The notes under the pieces were generated by a model. It did no database searches. It had not been told where the DNA came from and saw nothing but the letters and a program-made list of their open reading frames with translations. A program made the translations under genes and the position numbers. Below are positions 11,616-23,219 of a stretch of DNA of 64,000 bases, in pieces. The stretch lies in contig OZ005652.1 in NCBI GenBank assembly GCA_963930645.1, positions 324,203,238 to 324,267,237 on the forward strand, written 5' to 3'. Every line of letters starts with the position of its first letter. Within the stretch, counting starts at the first letter, position 1. The DNA is from Salticus scenicus. Lineage: Eukaryota; Arthropoda; Arachnida; Araneae; Salticidae.

Positions 11616-12530
11616 AGTTTAAAAATAATTTTTACACTACAGAACAGTGTCGTATGACAGCTATCACATTCATATACAGTGTTTCCATTAGAATATACCC
11701 ATAAAACTTTCACTGCAATAAACAATCATCACTTCATTGTAGATCTGTCACACATGAACCTTAAAAAAAACTAAATTACACTACGAACCCCTATATTCTT
11801 CATTTCTATTACAGCATTACATTTTTATGTTCTTATTTTATTTTTCAACTGTAGGTGAAGAAGTTTCACAAAAACTATCTTTAAAACTTAATTTGTAAAA
11901 GGAAAGTATAAAGTAGACTGTTTACATGCCCCTCCCCCATTCCCCCCAAATAATAATAAAAATAAAAGAGTAGCATTACAGAATTTTTTCATTAAGTAAT
12001 TTCTATGGAATCCCATAACGTAATTGAATTTTATTTTGGGAGACTGTAAACAATCATAAGTACTTACTTTGTCGTATTCTTAGAAAAAAAGTAGGTGTAT
12101 TTTGTAAATATGAATAATTTATGACAATTTCTTTACGTTGTACAGAGTGTAAAGTTATTAATATATACTTTAAAGGAATGCCCTCTCTCAGATGATAGCG
12201 ATTCAAAATTCTATTGTGAGTTTATGCATACGATAACGTTTGCTCTATTCCTGTCATTTTCAACCCATTCTAAAAATATTAACGGAAAATTAAAGCAGGA
12301 GCATACGGAGAGACAAAATCTTAAATACTTTGTTGGAAAGTGTTAATAAAGATTATTTTTAGATTACATTTCTAAGTAGTGTTTTTTTTTTTTTTTTATT
12401 TTTTTTTATTCAAATAGCCTAATTTTTGAATTTTCTTTTTTTTTTTTTTTTTCTTTTCTAAATAAAAGTAATATGATGCAGTATTCCAGGGAAAAGAAAC
12501 AAATATTTGCGACTCCTTATATTTTCTGGC
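11616..12530. other. AT-rich non-coding DNA
   Basis: No coding, RNA or repeat feature recognised other than T runs near 12380-12450. Confidence 0.5.
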
Positions 12531-12534
12531 CTAG

Positions 12535-12665
12535 TGTGACCGCACTTTTCGCATCTGTCTAACTAAGCATGGCCCTGCATGTTTGCCTAACCATTCGAGT
12601 TTTTCATGGTTTTCTCCGAAGTTCGCCTGAAGATATTTCAATAGATATGCAAGGAGGATGTCGCA
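12535..12665 (+). mobile_element. tRNA-derived SINE, family 1 (copy e, 3' part)
   Basis: CGCACTTTTCGCATCTGTCT, then CATTCGAGTTTTTCATGGTT and TTCTCCGAAGTTCGC, aligns with the post-B-box body of the 10.67-kb copy (GCACTCGTCGATCTATCCG...TTTCGTGGTTTTCTACGAAA). The tRNA head is absent. Confidence 0.45.
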
Positions 12666-12959
12666 CGCAGATGTAGATTTGCGCAAAGAATTGGCATTAA
12701 TCTACATATTGACGCATGCATTTCTTTTTTTTTTTTTTTTTTTTTTTTTTAGAACGAAAAACGAAACCTAGCATTAATATTGAAACTAAATTACAAGTCA
12801 TCGAAAATAACAAATTAGCTTTTAAGAAACTTAAACTTCAACCAAAATCGTGTAAAGTTAGTAGTGCTTGAAAATATATTGGTGTATTGATACTAACGAA
12901 TTTAATCGAAGAATGAATTTCAAATAAAACAAATTTTTTAACCTTTCATATTTCATTTA

Positions 12960-13150
12960 CATTATCAACCAGACCCACTAATGGCTGAGTTGATCTACTA
13001 ACAAATCTGGTAAATGTAAGGTGTCATGTTCAAACACAAGTAGCATTCATTGTTACAGCCATTCGGATTTTTTCGTGATTTTCTCCAAAACTTGCATGAA
13101 TAGGAACTAAGAACCATTAGAAAGACCATCCACGGAAAGTATTTTCTCAT
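12960..13150 (+). mobile_element. tRNA-derived SINE, family 1 (copy f, diverged)
   Basis: CCACTAATGGCTGAGTTGAT (A-box side), ATCTGGTAAATGTAAGGTGT and a damaged B-box (GTTCAAACACA) are followed by CATTCGGATTTTTTCGTGAT, TTTCTCCAAAACTTGCATGA and ACCATTAGAAAGACC. The order matches family 1, with many substitutions. Confidence 0.6.
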
Positions 13151-13252
13151 CGTTTAATTTGAAAATTCTATAACAATAATTTTGAAAATAAAATGATATA
13201 AATTTCAAACCGTTTAGAAATTAGAAAAAAGAAAAAAGAAAGAAAGGAAAAA

Positions 13253-13307
<55 letters not shown>

Positions 13308-16300
13308 TACATATTTGTAAACTAAATGTTTTATAAAGTGTCATCATGAAGGCAAATACGTTAAATTTGATGAGTAAACTACGCGTGTGTACAGATGGAA
13401 TAATTACAGATGTGTATGTACAGTGTTTGAAAATGTTTGTAATCTATGCGCCGCATATTTATTTTCACTGTTGTTCTCGTTTATTTTTCGAAAGAAGGTA
13501 ATGGCACCTCAGCATTTTATATGCGTAAAAATAAATAAATAAATAAATAAAGAATAATAATAAAAAAAAATTGTGAATGTGAAAACTATAAAAAAAACTG
13601 TGAAAAAAATGTGATGGTGAATTTCGAAACGTCAGCAAATAATGGAGTAATATTTCTCGAAATATTTTCTACCCATACAACAATTGTTAATATTTCATTC
13701 GAGTTTTCCGTCTTATTAAGTGAAAAAATTTACTTTATAATTACTGATACTTATAAATTCAATTTATAAGAACTAAATCAATCATATATTCTATGAGTTA
13801 AAATGGTGATTTATGACATTTATTTATATGTATGTATGTATTAATAGGTGCTTTTATAATATATATACATAAATTCATTCTTATTGGTCTATGTGGTTTC
13901 AGTGATATTGTATCTGTTGCTTAGCTTTTATGTATAATAACCGATTATTATTTATATATGTATATATTCAAATATAAAAATTCAAGTATTTTAAAGTTTT
14001 ATTTTAAATTAAAATTCATTAAAATCGATAATAAAAATGGATTTGTTTTTAATTTCTGAATGTATAAGAAGTTTCTAATTTCTTGAGGAAAAAAAAAAGT
14101 TCTTGGGATGTCGTGTATACATGCTAATTAACAAGCACACAAACGAGCCAAAAAAACTGAAACCATATCAGTTTTATGATTTTTAAATTCCTCACACCAC
14201 CTCAAAGCATGTAGAAATCTTTAAAAAAACCCAGGATGAAAATTTTTATGACTGTCTAATATCTTCATAGCTACAATATGATGAGTAATGAAAAAGGGCA
14301 CATATTGATAACTATTTTATTTCATTTTATTTCATTTTATTTTTTAAATGCAGATTGCTTTAAAAAATGCACTACGACAAAAATTTAAAAACATATTTGA
14401 TTTATTTACACAATGAAATAATTTATTATTATAAAAGACAACTTTTGCTCGATATCGCGTATTAAAAATATGAAAGTAATAAACTATCTGTGTTTTAGGT
14501 AATTTTTAGTTTTTTTTTTTTTTTTTTTTCATATTTTATCCTGGATTAATTGATATGATACAAGACAAAATATGTTAATTGATCGAAAAAAAATAGATTA
14601 GGCATAATGTTTAATATTGCTTTTCTAGCTATTACGTATCTTAATTTTTATTACGTAATCTTAAAGTAATATATATATATTTTTTTTTCGTTTCAATTTT
14701 TTTTCCACTCAAAGTAATAATAATAATATTAATATAAATATATATATATATATATATAAATGATAGATATTGTAATAAATTTTGACTTTAAAATTATAGC
14801 ATTTAATAGATACACGCTAAAACCAACACAACAAAAATAAAACTGATTGTAACACAGTACAAAAACTAGCACAGAAATGTTGCAATTCATATAGATCCAG
14901 TAAGAGTCAAAACCAATTTAAATTAATTACACCCACATGAGTAAAAGGACGTATTGACGTACAAAATGGATGACGGAACTCATTAAAAGTCTTAAAAGTG
15001 ATTCAGGAATTAAGAATCCAGTTCAAAAGTAAAAAAAAAAAATAAAAATAAATAAATAAATAATAAATAAAGGACCACAGGAATATTAATTGGAATAAAA
15101 AATGCTTAAAATTAGAAGTATTATCGGGTCAGGAAGCATGTACTTCTTTAAAGCAGAGAGAGAGCTGCAAGATTTCGTAAAACAATATAGCTAAGAATAG
15201 CAAAGATATATTGTTCAATATATATGTATCGAAAACCTTTTCAAACATTGCATTATATATACATATATATTAGAGGGTGGTCGGGGACAATTATAATACA
15301 TTTTCAAAAATAATAAGAATGATATATATAGAACAGAATTGAAAAGAAAAATAGAGTATTTCCTAATAAAAGACAACTTTCCTCATTGTTATGTATTAAG
15401 AATTTGAAAGTAATGCAAAAATCACTTTAAATAATTTAATTAGTTATTTAAAAAAATATTGTGGGTATTGCACGCTTGGCAGTCTTTTCTCGCTCGTACG
15501 TATTAAAAATCTGAAAATAATAGTAATAATAGTAATAGTAATAATATTTTTGCTACATCTAAACGGAAATAGAAGAAACAATTTTAAAAAATGAAAGTTA
15601 TTAAAAAGCCGATTTTTTCATTTATGAAGAAGATTGCACAATTTTTCCGGGAGACTTTTCCGCGTAACATTGTTTCAGTGATTTCTTTTTTTTTCGGTTA
15701 ACAACCCCCCCCCCCCCACCCCTCTCTCTCTCTCTCTAATAAAAGTTAGAGAGACATAAATATAAAGAAGCAGCCGATAAAGATAACTTTTGAAAAAAAA
15801 TAAAAAATTCTGAAAGAAACGGCTAATTTATGTAATAATAATTTCGTCCAGTTTTATGAAAGTAACCCTTCTGTAAGAAATATACAGACAAGCGTACATA
15901 TGTATATGTCTTCTTTTAAAATTCTTAATCAGAATCCTCTGTTTTATCTTTATCTATAAATTTTTCTCTTCTCTCTGAATCTCATCACTCACCAAACCGA
16001 GGGATCGATTTTCACCTCACTGACCCCTAGCATTTTTCTTATCATTTCACAACCTGTTTAACGAAACTGTTTTCAATAACTAAACAGGATGGCGCGCATA
16101 CTTAAAGGAAAGAGAAAACATTACTTTAAAACATGCGATGTAGATTGTAGAATGTAGTTTACAATACTACGAGGGGGGAGGATGAGGACTCCTCAACAAA
16201 TTCTAAACGATGATTTTTCATTTGCGTATAATTTCCAAAGAAATAAAAAAAATAAACTTAAAATTTGAAGGGCATGTCCATTATCGAATATTGATCAAAT

Positions 16301-16470
16301 TTTACATAAGTTTACCGTAAATATTTCTTTTTTTGTTTTGTTTTAATAATAATTATTCATTTTTCTCTAAAGTAAGCTTTGGAAAAAATAAAAAATTTCA
16401 ACAATAAAAAAGAAAAAAGTATCGAAAAAGGCTGTTAAGGATTCATTACAGATAGATAAAGATGCCTTTG
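13151..16470. other. AT-rich non-coding DNA with microsatellites
   Basis: Contains an A run then an (AT)n tract at about 13248-13312, (TAAA)n near 13530-13550, (AT)n tracts near 14738-14757, (TA/CT)n near 15718-15740 and a C run near 15704-15717. No gene, RNA gene or defined mobile element recognised in 3.3 kb. Confidence 0.5.
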
Positions 16471-16473
16471 CCT

Positions 16474-17640
16474 TCAAATGTTAAACTTAATCCCGATTTT
16501 TCTTTCAGTTTTTTTTTTTTTTTTTTTTACTTTTACAACAGATATTTTGAAAATATATGACGCTGATCGGCATGAAAATTGCCTCTGACACCATTTCAGC
16601 GTATTCTTATGCAAAATAACCTCCTGAATCCGAATATGACCACCATTTTGCCCAATCACCCACCGTTTTCTAGATACACCCCCTCCCTCATTTTTATCAT
16701 TGTTTGGTAATTTTATATCCATCAGTTTGATTTGGAGAGGACCGATGATTATTTTAAACGTTAAATGTCTTCTGACCTAAAGAGCTACAGAGGTAGAAAG
16801 TTCTAAAACACGAACATTTGTAGTAAGGAGGAAATTTGAGGGGCTTTGTGCTCAGAAAACAAAAGAAAATCAATAAAAACAATCGGTTTCTGTTTCTTTT
16901 TCTTTTTCGCAATATTTCTCTTATTTTTTTTACATATTCCAGCTTCCCGTTTGCCATTTTCTTACCAAAACACCCAAAATAATAAAAATTATACAATGAA
17001 ATTTTTTTTCAAAATGTTGGTGAGTGGAGTAAAGTTTCAAAGCCCCTGCAAGAAAGTTTGACTGATTCACTGTACGAAGTTTGCTTTCAATAACTCCCAC
17101 ATTAAATGTTTTGGACAGTAAATCAGAACAGTAAAATCTCTTGCTTTGACACATGTTAAAGGTTATTTTTCTTGTAGTCGTTAGTCATTGTCTACCTTTA
17201 GTACAAGTTTTGCGATAAGAGAGTGAACTTCGGTGTTCTTGACGGTGGTGATTTTGCGTGGTAATCTTTAACACGTGTCAAAGGAGGATATTTTACTGTT
17301 CATGTTTTACTGCCCAAAACATTTAAGGTGGGAATTACTGAAAGCAAACATCACGTCGAAGAGTGAATCAGTCAATTTTTCTTGCGAAGGCTTTGAGATT
17401 TTACTCCACTCACCAACATTTTGAAAAAATTTCACTGCATAATTTTTATTATTTGGGGTGTTTTGGTAAGAAAATGAGAAACTGGAAGCTGGAATATGTA
17501 AAAAATAAAAGAAATATTGCGAAAAATAAAAAAAAGAAAAGAAACAGAAACAGAAACAGATTGTTTTTATGGATTTTCTTTTGTTTTCTGGGCACAAATC
17601 CCCTCAGATTTCCTCCTGGGCCTTCTTCACTTAAAAAAAA
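16474..17640 (-). mobile_element. Long inverted-repeat (foldback) element
   Basis: Two arms of about 340 bp (about 16822-17162 and 17265-17615) are inverted copies of each other, spaced by about 100 bp. Matching landmarks are TGTGCTCAGAAAACAAAAGA versus TTTTCTGGGCACA, TGGTGAGTGGAGTAAA versus TTTACTCCACTCACCA, and CATTTAA...TTTTGG...CAGTAAA blocks. A further outer segment (16474-16822) has a plus-oriented relative at 35.40-35.65 kb (GTATCTAGAAAACGGTGGGT, ATTCGGATTCAGGAGG). The open frames in the arms are mirror images of one another and have no recognisable domain. I infer a non-autonomous foldback transposon. Confidence 0.7.
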
Positions 17641-18089
17641 TTCCGATGCCGGCTGAAAACAGATAAAAAGTGTCCCACGTGGTTTTGACAGGAGGTGGAG
17701 AAGATTAACAGATTCACTGACGAATCATTGACTTTTTGGAAGAATAAATCAAAAATCAGCCACGTCCTTATTGCGGTTTCATCGAAGCTTTGTTTTGTTT
17801 TGATTCTTTCTTTCTTTTTTTTAATTTTTGTGTTTCTTTTTTTCTTTTTTCTTTTTTTTTATTTTCCATTTTCACATGACATCAAATAACTTTGCTCATT
17901 TATTCTAATCTATTTATATGTATTTTAATAGAGTAGCTCGATCCGACCAAGTACTTTATACTATTTTCAGCCCAGTTCAGGCTTTCTTTAGTTATACCGG
18001 CGAAATACGTAACAGTGAAATTTTTTTCAAAGAAAATATACTTTATAATTATACTTGAAGTCTGATATTATTAATTTAACTAAACTAGT
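17641..18089. other. Non-coding DNA, T-rich
   Basis: Contains a pyrimidine-rich stretch near 17805-17865. No gene recognised. Confidence 0.45.
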
Positions 18090-18467
18090 ATGTTGTGGCC
18101 ACCACATGACTTTCTTCTATATTTTCCTATACAAATTCCCTCAGTAAAAATAATTTATTAAAATTATTATGAAAAAAATTTTCTTCCATGATAATGCAGA
18201 CGATTTCCATATTAGAGAAGTAGTTCCATTTAATTCTCAATAAATAAAATAAATAAATAAATAAATAAAAATTACGATATTTTTTTTTCAAAAGTTTTTT
18301 TTTTTTTTTTTTTTTTTTTCGTTAAAAGTAACAACAACAAAAAAAAAATCGATAACTTTGTTTTGAATTATCATAGATCTACAATTCAACCATTCGTTTT
18401 AAAGGTATTGACGAGACCTTTCGAAAGATACCCATCTTGAAAATTTATCCCTCCCGGGGGGGGAGGG
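18090..18467 (-). mobile_element. Family A repeat, partial, minus strand
   Basis: The segment starts with ACTAGTATGTTGTGGCCACC and carries, in reverse, the right end of the adjacent complete copy: GACTTTCTTCTATATTTTCC, TATCGATAACTTTG-type text, and GAGACCTTTCGAAAGATACC. It stops at a G-rich block. Together with the following plus-strand copy it forms a head-to-head inverted pair with arms of roughly 370 bp. Confidence 0.7.
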
Positions 18468-19284
18468 GGGACTTTCTTCTATATGTAATATAGAGAAAGT
18501 ATTGGATTCGTGAAAATTTTCGAACTCCGGTTTTCGATGGATTTACTCGTTTTGGGATGTGCTGAACATGATTTGATAGCTTTTAGAAAATGTCTGTGTG
18601 TGTGTGTGTGTATCACAAATTTTTGGAGGCTGTATCTCACGAACCAATGAACGAAATTTAACCAATCTTGGTATTTAGTTGGACTCTGACATAAACTGGT
18701 GCTGATTAGATTTAGGGATCAATCGCCCAATAGGTGGCGCTGTGATAGCATTTTTTCTAAATTTTTAACATGGCAGTATAGGACAAAATTTCGTATAAAT
18801 GTACATAATGAGAGTTATTTTTAACTTTTGATTGTAAAATTAATATGAATTATTGATAAAAGTAGTTGTTAACTAAGGGGAAAAAATTGTGCATTTGGGG
18901 GCGTCGCCCTCCCCCGGGCGGAGTAAATTTTCAAGATGGGTATCTTTCGGAAGGTCTCGTCAATACCTTTAAAACGAATAGTTGAACTATAGATCTGTGA
19001 TAATGTAAAACAAAGTTATCGATTTTTTTTTTTTTTTTTTTTACTTTTAAAGAAAAAAAAAATTTGAAAAAAAAATCGTAATTATTATTATTATTATTAT
19101 TGAGAATAAAATAGACTTTTTTTTTTGGATATTTACTGTTATACTACTTTTCTGATATAGAAATCGTCTGCATTATCATGGAAGATATTTTTTTTTAAAT
19201 AATAATTTTAATAAATCATTTTTAGTCAGTGAATTTGTATAGGAAAATATAGAAGAAAGTCTTGTGGTGGCCACAACATACCAG
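18468..19284 (+). mobile_element. Family A repeat, complete copy
   Basis: Begins ACTTTCTTCTATATGTAATA and ends ATATAGAAGAAAGTCTTGTG then GTGGCCACAACATACCAGTT, so the outer ACTTTCTTCTATA and TATAGAAGAAAGT act as short inverted termini. Internal order: GAAAGTATTGGATTCG, GATGGATTTACTCGTTTTGG, a (TG)n run, TATCTCACGAACCAATGAA, GGTGGCGCTGTGATAGC, TGGCAGTATAGGACAAAA, a G/C patch, then GGTCTCGTCAATACCTTTAA. It has no coding capacity. Other copies are at 24.05-26.23 and 62.70-63.53 kb. Its class is unknown to me; it is non-autonomous. Confidence 0.7.
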
Positions 19285-20082
19285 TTATATTATTAATCAT
19301 ATGGTAATATAGTAGACAGTGCGAGTGCTATAAATTACATGGTGCCATAACTAAAATGTTCAATGGATGCTGAGATAAAGCCATTTTTAAATTGTAATAG
19401 CAGATCAACTTGTAAACCGATAAATATCCAAATTGAAGTGTCCAGAAAAGACGATTCTGCATGCGCAGTGGAAATCTGGATCCGATAGAACGCGAAGGGA
19501 GGGGGGGGGGGAGTAACGATGCCGTTGGTAGAGGTTACCCGAAACGAGGTTCAGGGTGATTTCAATGGAATTTTCTTTTTAGTTTTTATTTATAAAGTGA
19601 TATATATACATATATTAAAAAAAAAAAAAAAAATTGTGATTCATTAAAAAATAAATAAATTCATTTAAATATAGCTAGCTATTACCGAAGCCTGCTATTA
19701 TAATTATATCGAAAAAAAAATCATATATATTAATTGTTATATCATCTAATATATCTCAGAAAATCTATAAATATATATCTACAATCAGAAATATTGTATT
19801 CAGCCAAAAATTTAGTTTTGATATCCAGTTTTGACCTGATGACATGTACCTCGAGTCCAGAAAAGTGAGGCAATTGGTTAGTGTATATTCAAAGTGAATC
19901 AGCAATGTTTTATTTAATATATTTTACTAAGTTTGGTATGCTGTAGCTGTAAATGCTGAGCGTTTTCTGAAATGAGAGGTAATCGCAATGTTCGGTGATA
20001 TAACCCAAAAGCTGATCGGCACTAACTCAAACCAAGGTCCAACCAAATATCAAGTTCGGTTTAAATTGAGTTCAATGGTTCA
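19285..20082. other. Non-coding DNA with G run
   Basis: No gene. Includes a G run (19500-19511) and a patch (TTTTGACCTGATGACATGTA...AAAAGTGAGGCAATTGGT) that resembles the interior of the 23.27-kb repeat, suggesting an eroded copy near 19790-19890. Confidence 0.4.
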
Positions 20083-20960
20083 TAAAGTACAGTGTTCGAA
20101 CGCAAAAAGACAGGTATTTTCTAAACAAGATCGAATTATGTTTAGGAAATCTCAAAACGTGTAACTTCATCGAAAACCGAAAATCTAAACTTTTTCTGCA
20201 TCTTATACTTTCTTTTTATATATATGCAGAAGACAGAATAATAAATCCCCTTTTTAAAAAATAAGTACTCAATTTCAGTTAATAAAAATGCAAGGAAATC
20301 TCAAAACGTGTAAATAGATCGAAAACCGAAAATTTAAAATTTTTCTGAATCTTATGCTTTTTTCTTATATATGCAGAGGATAGAATAATAAATCCACTTT
20401 TTTAAAAATAAGTTGTCAGTTTCAGTTAATAAAAATGCAAGGAAATCTCAAAAGTGTAAATTCATCGAAAACCGAAAATTTAAAAATTTTCTGAATCTTA
20501 TGCTTTTTTCTTATATATGCAGAGGATAGAATAATAAACCAACTTTTTAAAAAATAAGTAGTCAGTTTCAGTTAATAAAAATGACAGGAATTCTCAAAAC
20601 GTGTAAATTCATTGAAAACCGGAAATCGAAATTTTTCTGTATCTTCTACTTTCTTCATATACATGTAGAAGCTAGTAATAAATCCCCTTTTTTCAAAATA
20701 AGTAGTCAATTTCAGTTAATTGAAACGCAGGGAAATCTCAAAACACGTAAATTCAGCGAAAACAGAAAATCTCAATTTTTTCTTTGATAGATGCAGAAGA
20801 TAGTAATAGCTCCACTTTTTAAAAATAAGCAGTCAATTTCAGTTAATTCAAATGCAAGGAAATCTCAGTCTGTAAATTCATCGAAAACCGAAAACCAAAA
20901 GTTTTTTCAAATCTTATGCTTTCTTCTTATATATACAGAAGGTATACGCAAGCGAAGTGT
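20083..20960. repeat. About 145-bp tandem array derived from family A
   Basis: Six imperfect units carry the same order: GGAAATCTCAAAACGTGTAA, ATTCATCGAAAACCGAAAAT, CTTATGCTTTCTTCTTATAT, ATGCAGAAG..AGAATAATAA, then AATAAGTAGTCAGTTTCAGT. Starts fall near 20148, 20295, 20441, 20587, 20730 and 20857. The block CTCAAAACGTGTAAATTCAT followed by CGAAAAC is the reverse complement of the family A 5' region, so the array appears related to it. Confidence 0.7.
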
Positions 20961-21310
20961 GATGTCATTGACCGTCATTGTGGCTAATTAAAAAATTTTC
21001 TTAATCGTCCATAGGATTTCTCTATATATTAAAAAAAAAGTAACTGTCACTGGCGTCAAATTTTTGTGTCTGCGACAGCATCTTCTAGCGGAGGGCAGGG
21101 TTCTTCGCGTCATGAGAGGTATCAATATGTTCCCAATACTTCAAGGAAGACATTTCAGCTGCTTAGAAATTTCTATCATTTTAATTAAAAGCATTATTAA
21201 CTAAAAACGACAAGTTTATGAAGGTACTCTATATGCCATTTTGAAAAAAGTTTCTCCCAGTGCCGTTGTTCTTCTGTCATGAAGTCATTTTACACAGGAA
21301 AATATATTAT
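20961..21310. other. Non-coding DNA
   Basis: No recognisable gene or repeat, although base composition is slightly less AT-rich around 21050-21120. Confidence 0.4.
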
Positions 21311-21659
21311 CCATGGCTGTACGTATGTAGGTAGGTAGGTTGGATTTAACGTCGTACTAGTACTACGCTATGGGTAATTAGCGTCGGTCTGGGACGCACC
21401 CCTAGAGATGTTCCGGAGGCATGTCATCACAAGTTTGATCCTTCACGGAGGGGATCCTCCCCCCGCTTTGGTGATTCCCAGAGGTATAGTGTGGATAAGA
21501 ATATGGAGGACTTTGCGGCCACGACAGATTTTATGTACACCAGCCACCATTAGTGTACCCGACGGTCTTTGGCCGGCTCAAGTATCGAATCGGCAATCTT
21601 CCGATTACGTGCTCGGTGCTTTACCGACTAGAGTATCGCGGCCCGAAACCATGGATGTA
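21311..21659 (-). mobile_element. tRNA-derived SINE, family 2 (copy 1)
   Basis: On the minus strand the head reads GGGCCGCGATACTCTAGTCG then GTAAAGCACCGAGC (A-box region) and GATTGCCGATTCGATACT (B-box). A body follows with CGTCGGGTACACTAATGGTG and CGTGGCCGCAAAGTCCTCCA. The 3' end is a (CCTA)n tail (GTAGGTAGGTAGGT on the plus strand). Flanks CCATGGCTGTA (21311-21321) and CCATGGATGTA (21649-21659) form a near-perfect 11-bp target duplication. The 95-codon frame across it is not a gene. Confidence 0.75.
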
Positions 21660-21739
21660 AAAAAGGAAGAAAATAAATATCAACTTTTTTTCTAAGAAAA
21701 TTAATTTTCTTATCCGGGAAAATTAAAATAGGATTCGTG

Positions 21740-22115
21740 GTTGTAGGTAGGTAGATAATTAGGTAGGCTGTGTTTGACGTCGCACCATTCCTGCTCTATG
21801 GATAATTGGCGACGGTCTGGGACGCACCCGTACGGATGTTCCGGAGACATGCCACCACAGTTTTGGTACTATACGAAGGGGATGGCTACCCCGCTTCGGT
21901 GGCCCCCAGAGGCATAATTTTGATGGGAACATGGAGGATATTGCGGCCACGACATATTTTACGTGCACCAGCCACCATTAGTATACAAGACGGTCTTTGG
22001 CAACACCTGGTAGGGGGTGTTGTCTTTGGCCGGCTTGAGAACCGAGCCCGAAATCTTCCAATAACGAGCTCGGTGATTTACCGCCTGGAGTACCGCGGTC
22101 CGTATCTAAGGTTGT
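21740..22115 (-). mobile_element. tRNA-derived SINE, family 2 (copy 2)
   Basis: Same order as the copy 100 bp away, in the same orientation: a (CCTA)n-like 3' tail (GTAGGTAGGTAG on the plus strand), GACGGTCTGGGACGCACCCG, GATGTTCCGGAGACATG, GAGGATATTGCGGCCACGAC, and a tRNA-like head ending CCGCGGTCC. It carries a small internal duplication, GGTCTTTGGC...GTCTTTGGCCGGCT, near 21993-22033. Confidence 0.7.
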
Positions 22116-22192
22116 AAAAAATAAATAAAAAGGGTCATATTCTAAAGTTGTAATGCAAAATGGTCTAGATATTATGAATTTCTTTCTATAAA

Positions 22193-22197
<5 letters not shown>

Positions 22198-22237
<40 letters not shown>

Positions 22238-22250
22238 TTATATATATAAA
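22198..22250. repeat. (TA)n microsatellite
   Basis: About 17 uninterrupted AT dinucleotides from 22200, followed by a short interrupted extension. Confidence 0.85.
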
Positions 22251-22379
22251 TTTGACATTGAATATGAGGATTTCCATAATTTTCTGCTTTTGACTTGTAG
22301 TATGCACTATTAATATTCCTTTATAGTGAAAGAAAGCCGAGAATTAGCGGGCAGAGCTCTGCATGTATTAATAAGTAAA

Positions 22380-22460
22380 GTGAGTTGGGGGGAGGCGAAG
22401 CCTCCCTCGGGGGTTGGTGAGTAAAGCGAGCAGGGGGCAGAGCCCCCAAGTTTTGTAAAA
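22380..22460. repeat. GC-rich palindromic repeat patch
   Basis: GGAGGCGAAGCCTCC and GGGGGCAGAGCCCCC are two short perfect palindromes, each preceded by a GTAAAG(T/C)GAG motif, so this is a diverged tandem pair of about 40 bp. Similar G/C palindromes mark termini of many non-autonomous elements. The host element is probably the foldback that follows. Confidence 0.45.
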
Positions 22461-22544
22461 AATTATTAAAAATCGAGGAAAATTATTTCCCGATTTTAAT
22501 CTCCATATTTGAGTATAATTACAAATTAGTTATCGTGCACATGT

Positions 22545-23035
22545 GTCAGATTAAGTTATTTTGCTGTCAAATTGACAAAATTTTAATTTTAAATTTCAAA
22601 ACTCTAGAAACGGAATGGGCATAGATTTGATATCCGTTCGTCCTCCGCATTTTGTGTATTTGGCGATTAAAACGTAATGCGGAAACATACATGCCAGATG
22701 AATATTTTCATAATGCGTATATATTGTACGAAATATTGTTTCATATATTACTGATTGCTCTCTTAATATACTTTATTAAAATAACCATGATTTTTGAAAG
22801 GAATTAAATATGTTCGTGAGATAATTTTGCCATCTTTTATTATTATTATTATTATTTTGCCATGGACGACAGATATCAAATCTGTTCCTTTGAAATGAGA
22901 TGTTTATAGTATTTATAGTCGAAAATGGAAGTCTGTCATTTTATTTTTCTAGAGTTTTGAAATAAAAAATTTAAATTTTATGAATTTTACAGAAAAAAAT
23001 GACTCAATCTAGCGCAAAAAAATCAATACGCAGGA
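22545..23035. mobile_element. Imperfect foldback element
   Basis: Inverted blocks pair in order. TTAATTTTAAATTTCAAAAC with CTCTAGA pairs with TCTAGAGTTTTGAAATAAAA, and ATAGATTTGATATCCGTTCG pairs with CGACAGATATCAAATCTG. The arms are about 22545-22645 and 22858-23035. No coding frame. I infer a diverged MITE-like element. Confidence 0.5.
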
Positions 23036-23219
23036 CTCTAGTTTACATCAATTATAGTTATGATTATGTCAAACAATTTTTCTTATTATTAGTTATTTTC
23101 CATATGGTTAAAATCGCACCAAGTTACATATATAGTCGAAATTTTCCTTGTGAGAAACTATCATAAAACATTTGGGCGCTCGTTAGACAGTAAATGACGC
23201 TGTTATATAGATGATATAG

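Noticed and set aside
16754..17656. Paired lysine-rich frames on both strands
   Set aside because: They are mirror images in the arms of a foldback element, with no recognisable domain.
21408..22117. Open frames of about 100 codons on both strands
   Set aside because: They lie within two SINE family 2 copies and contain the tRNA-like promoter sequence.
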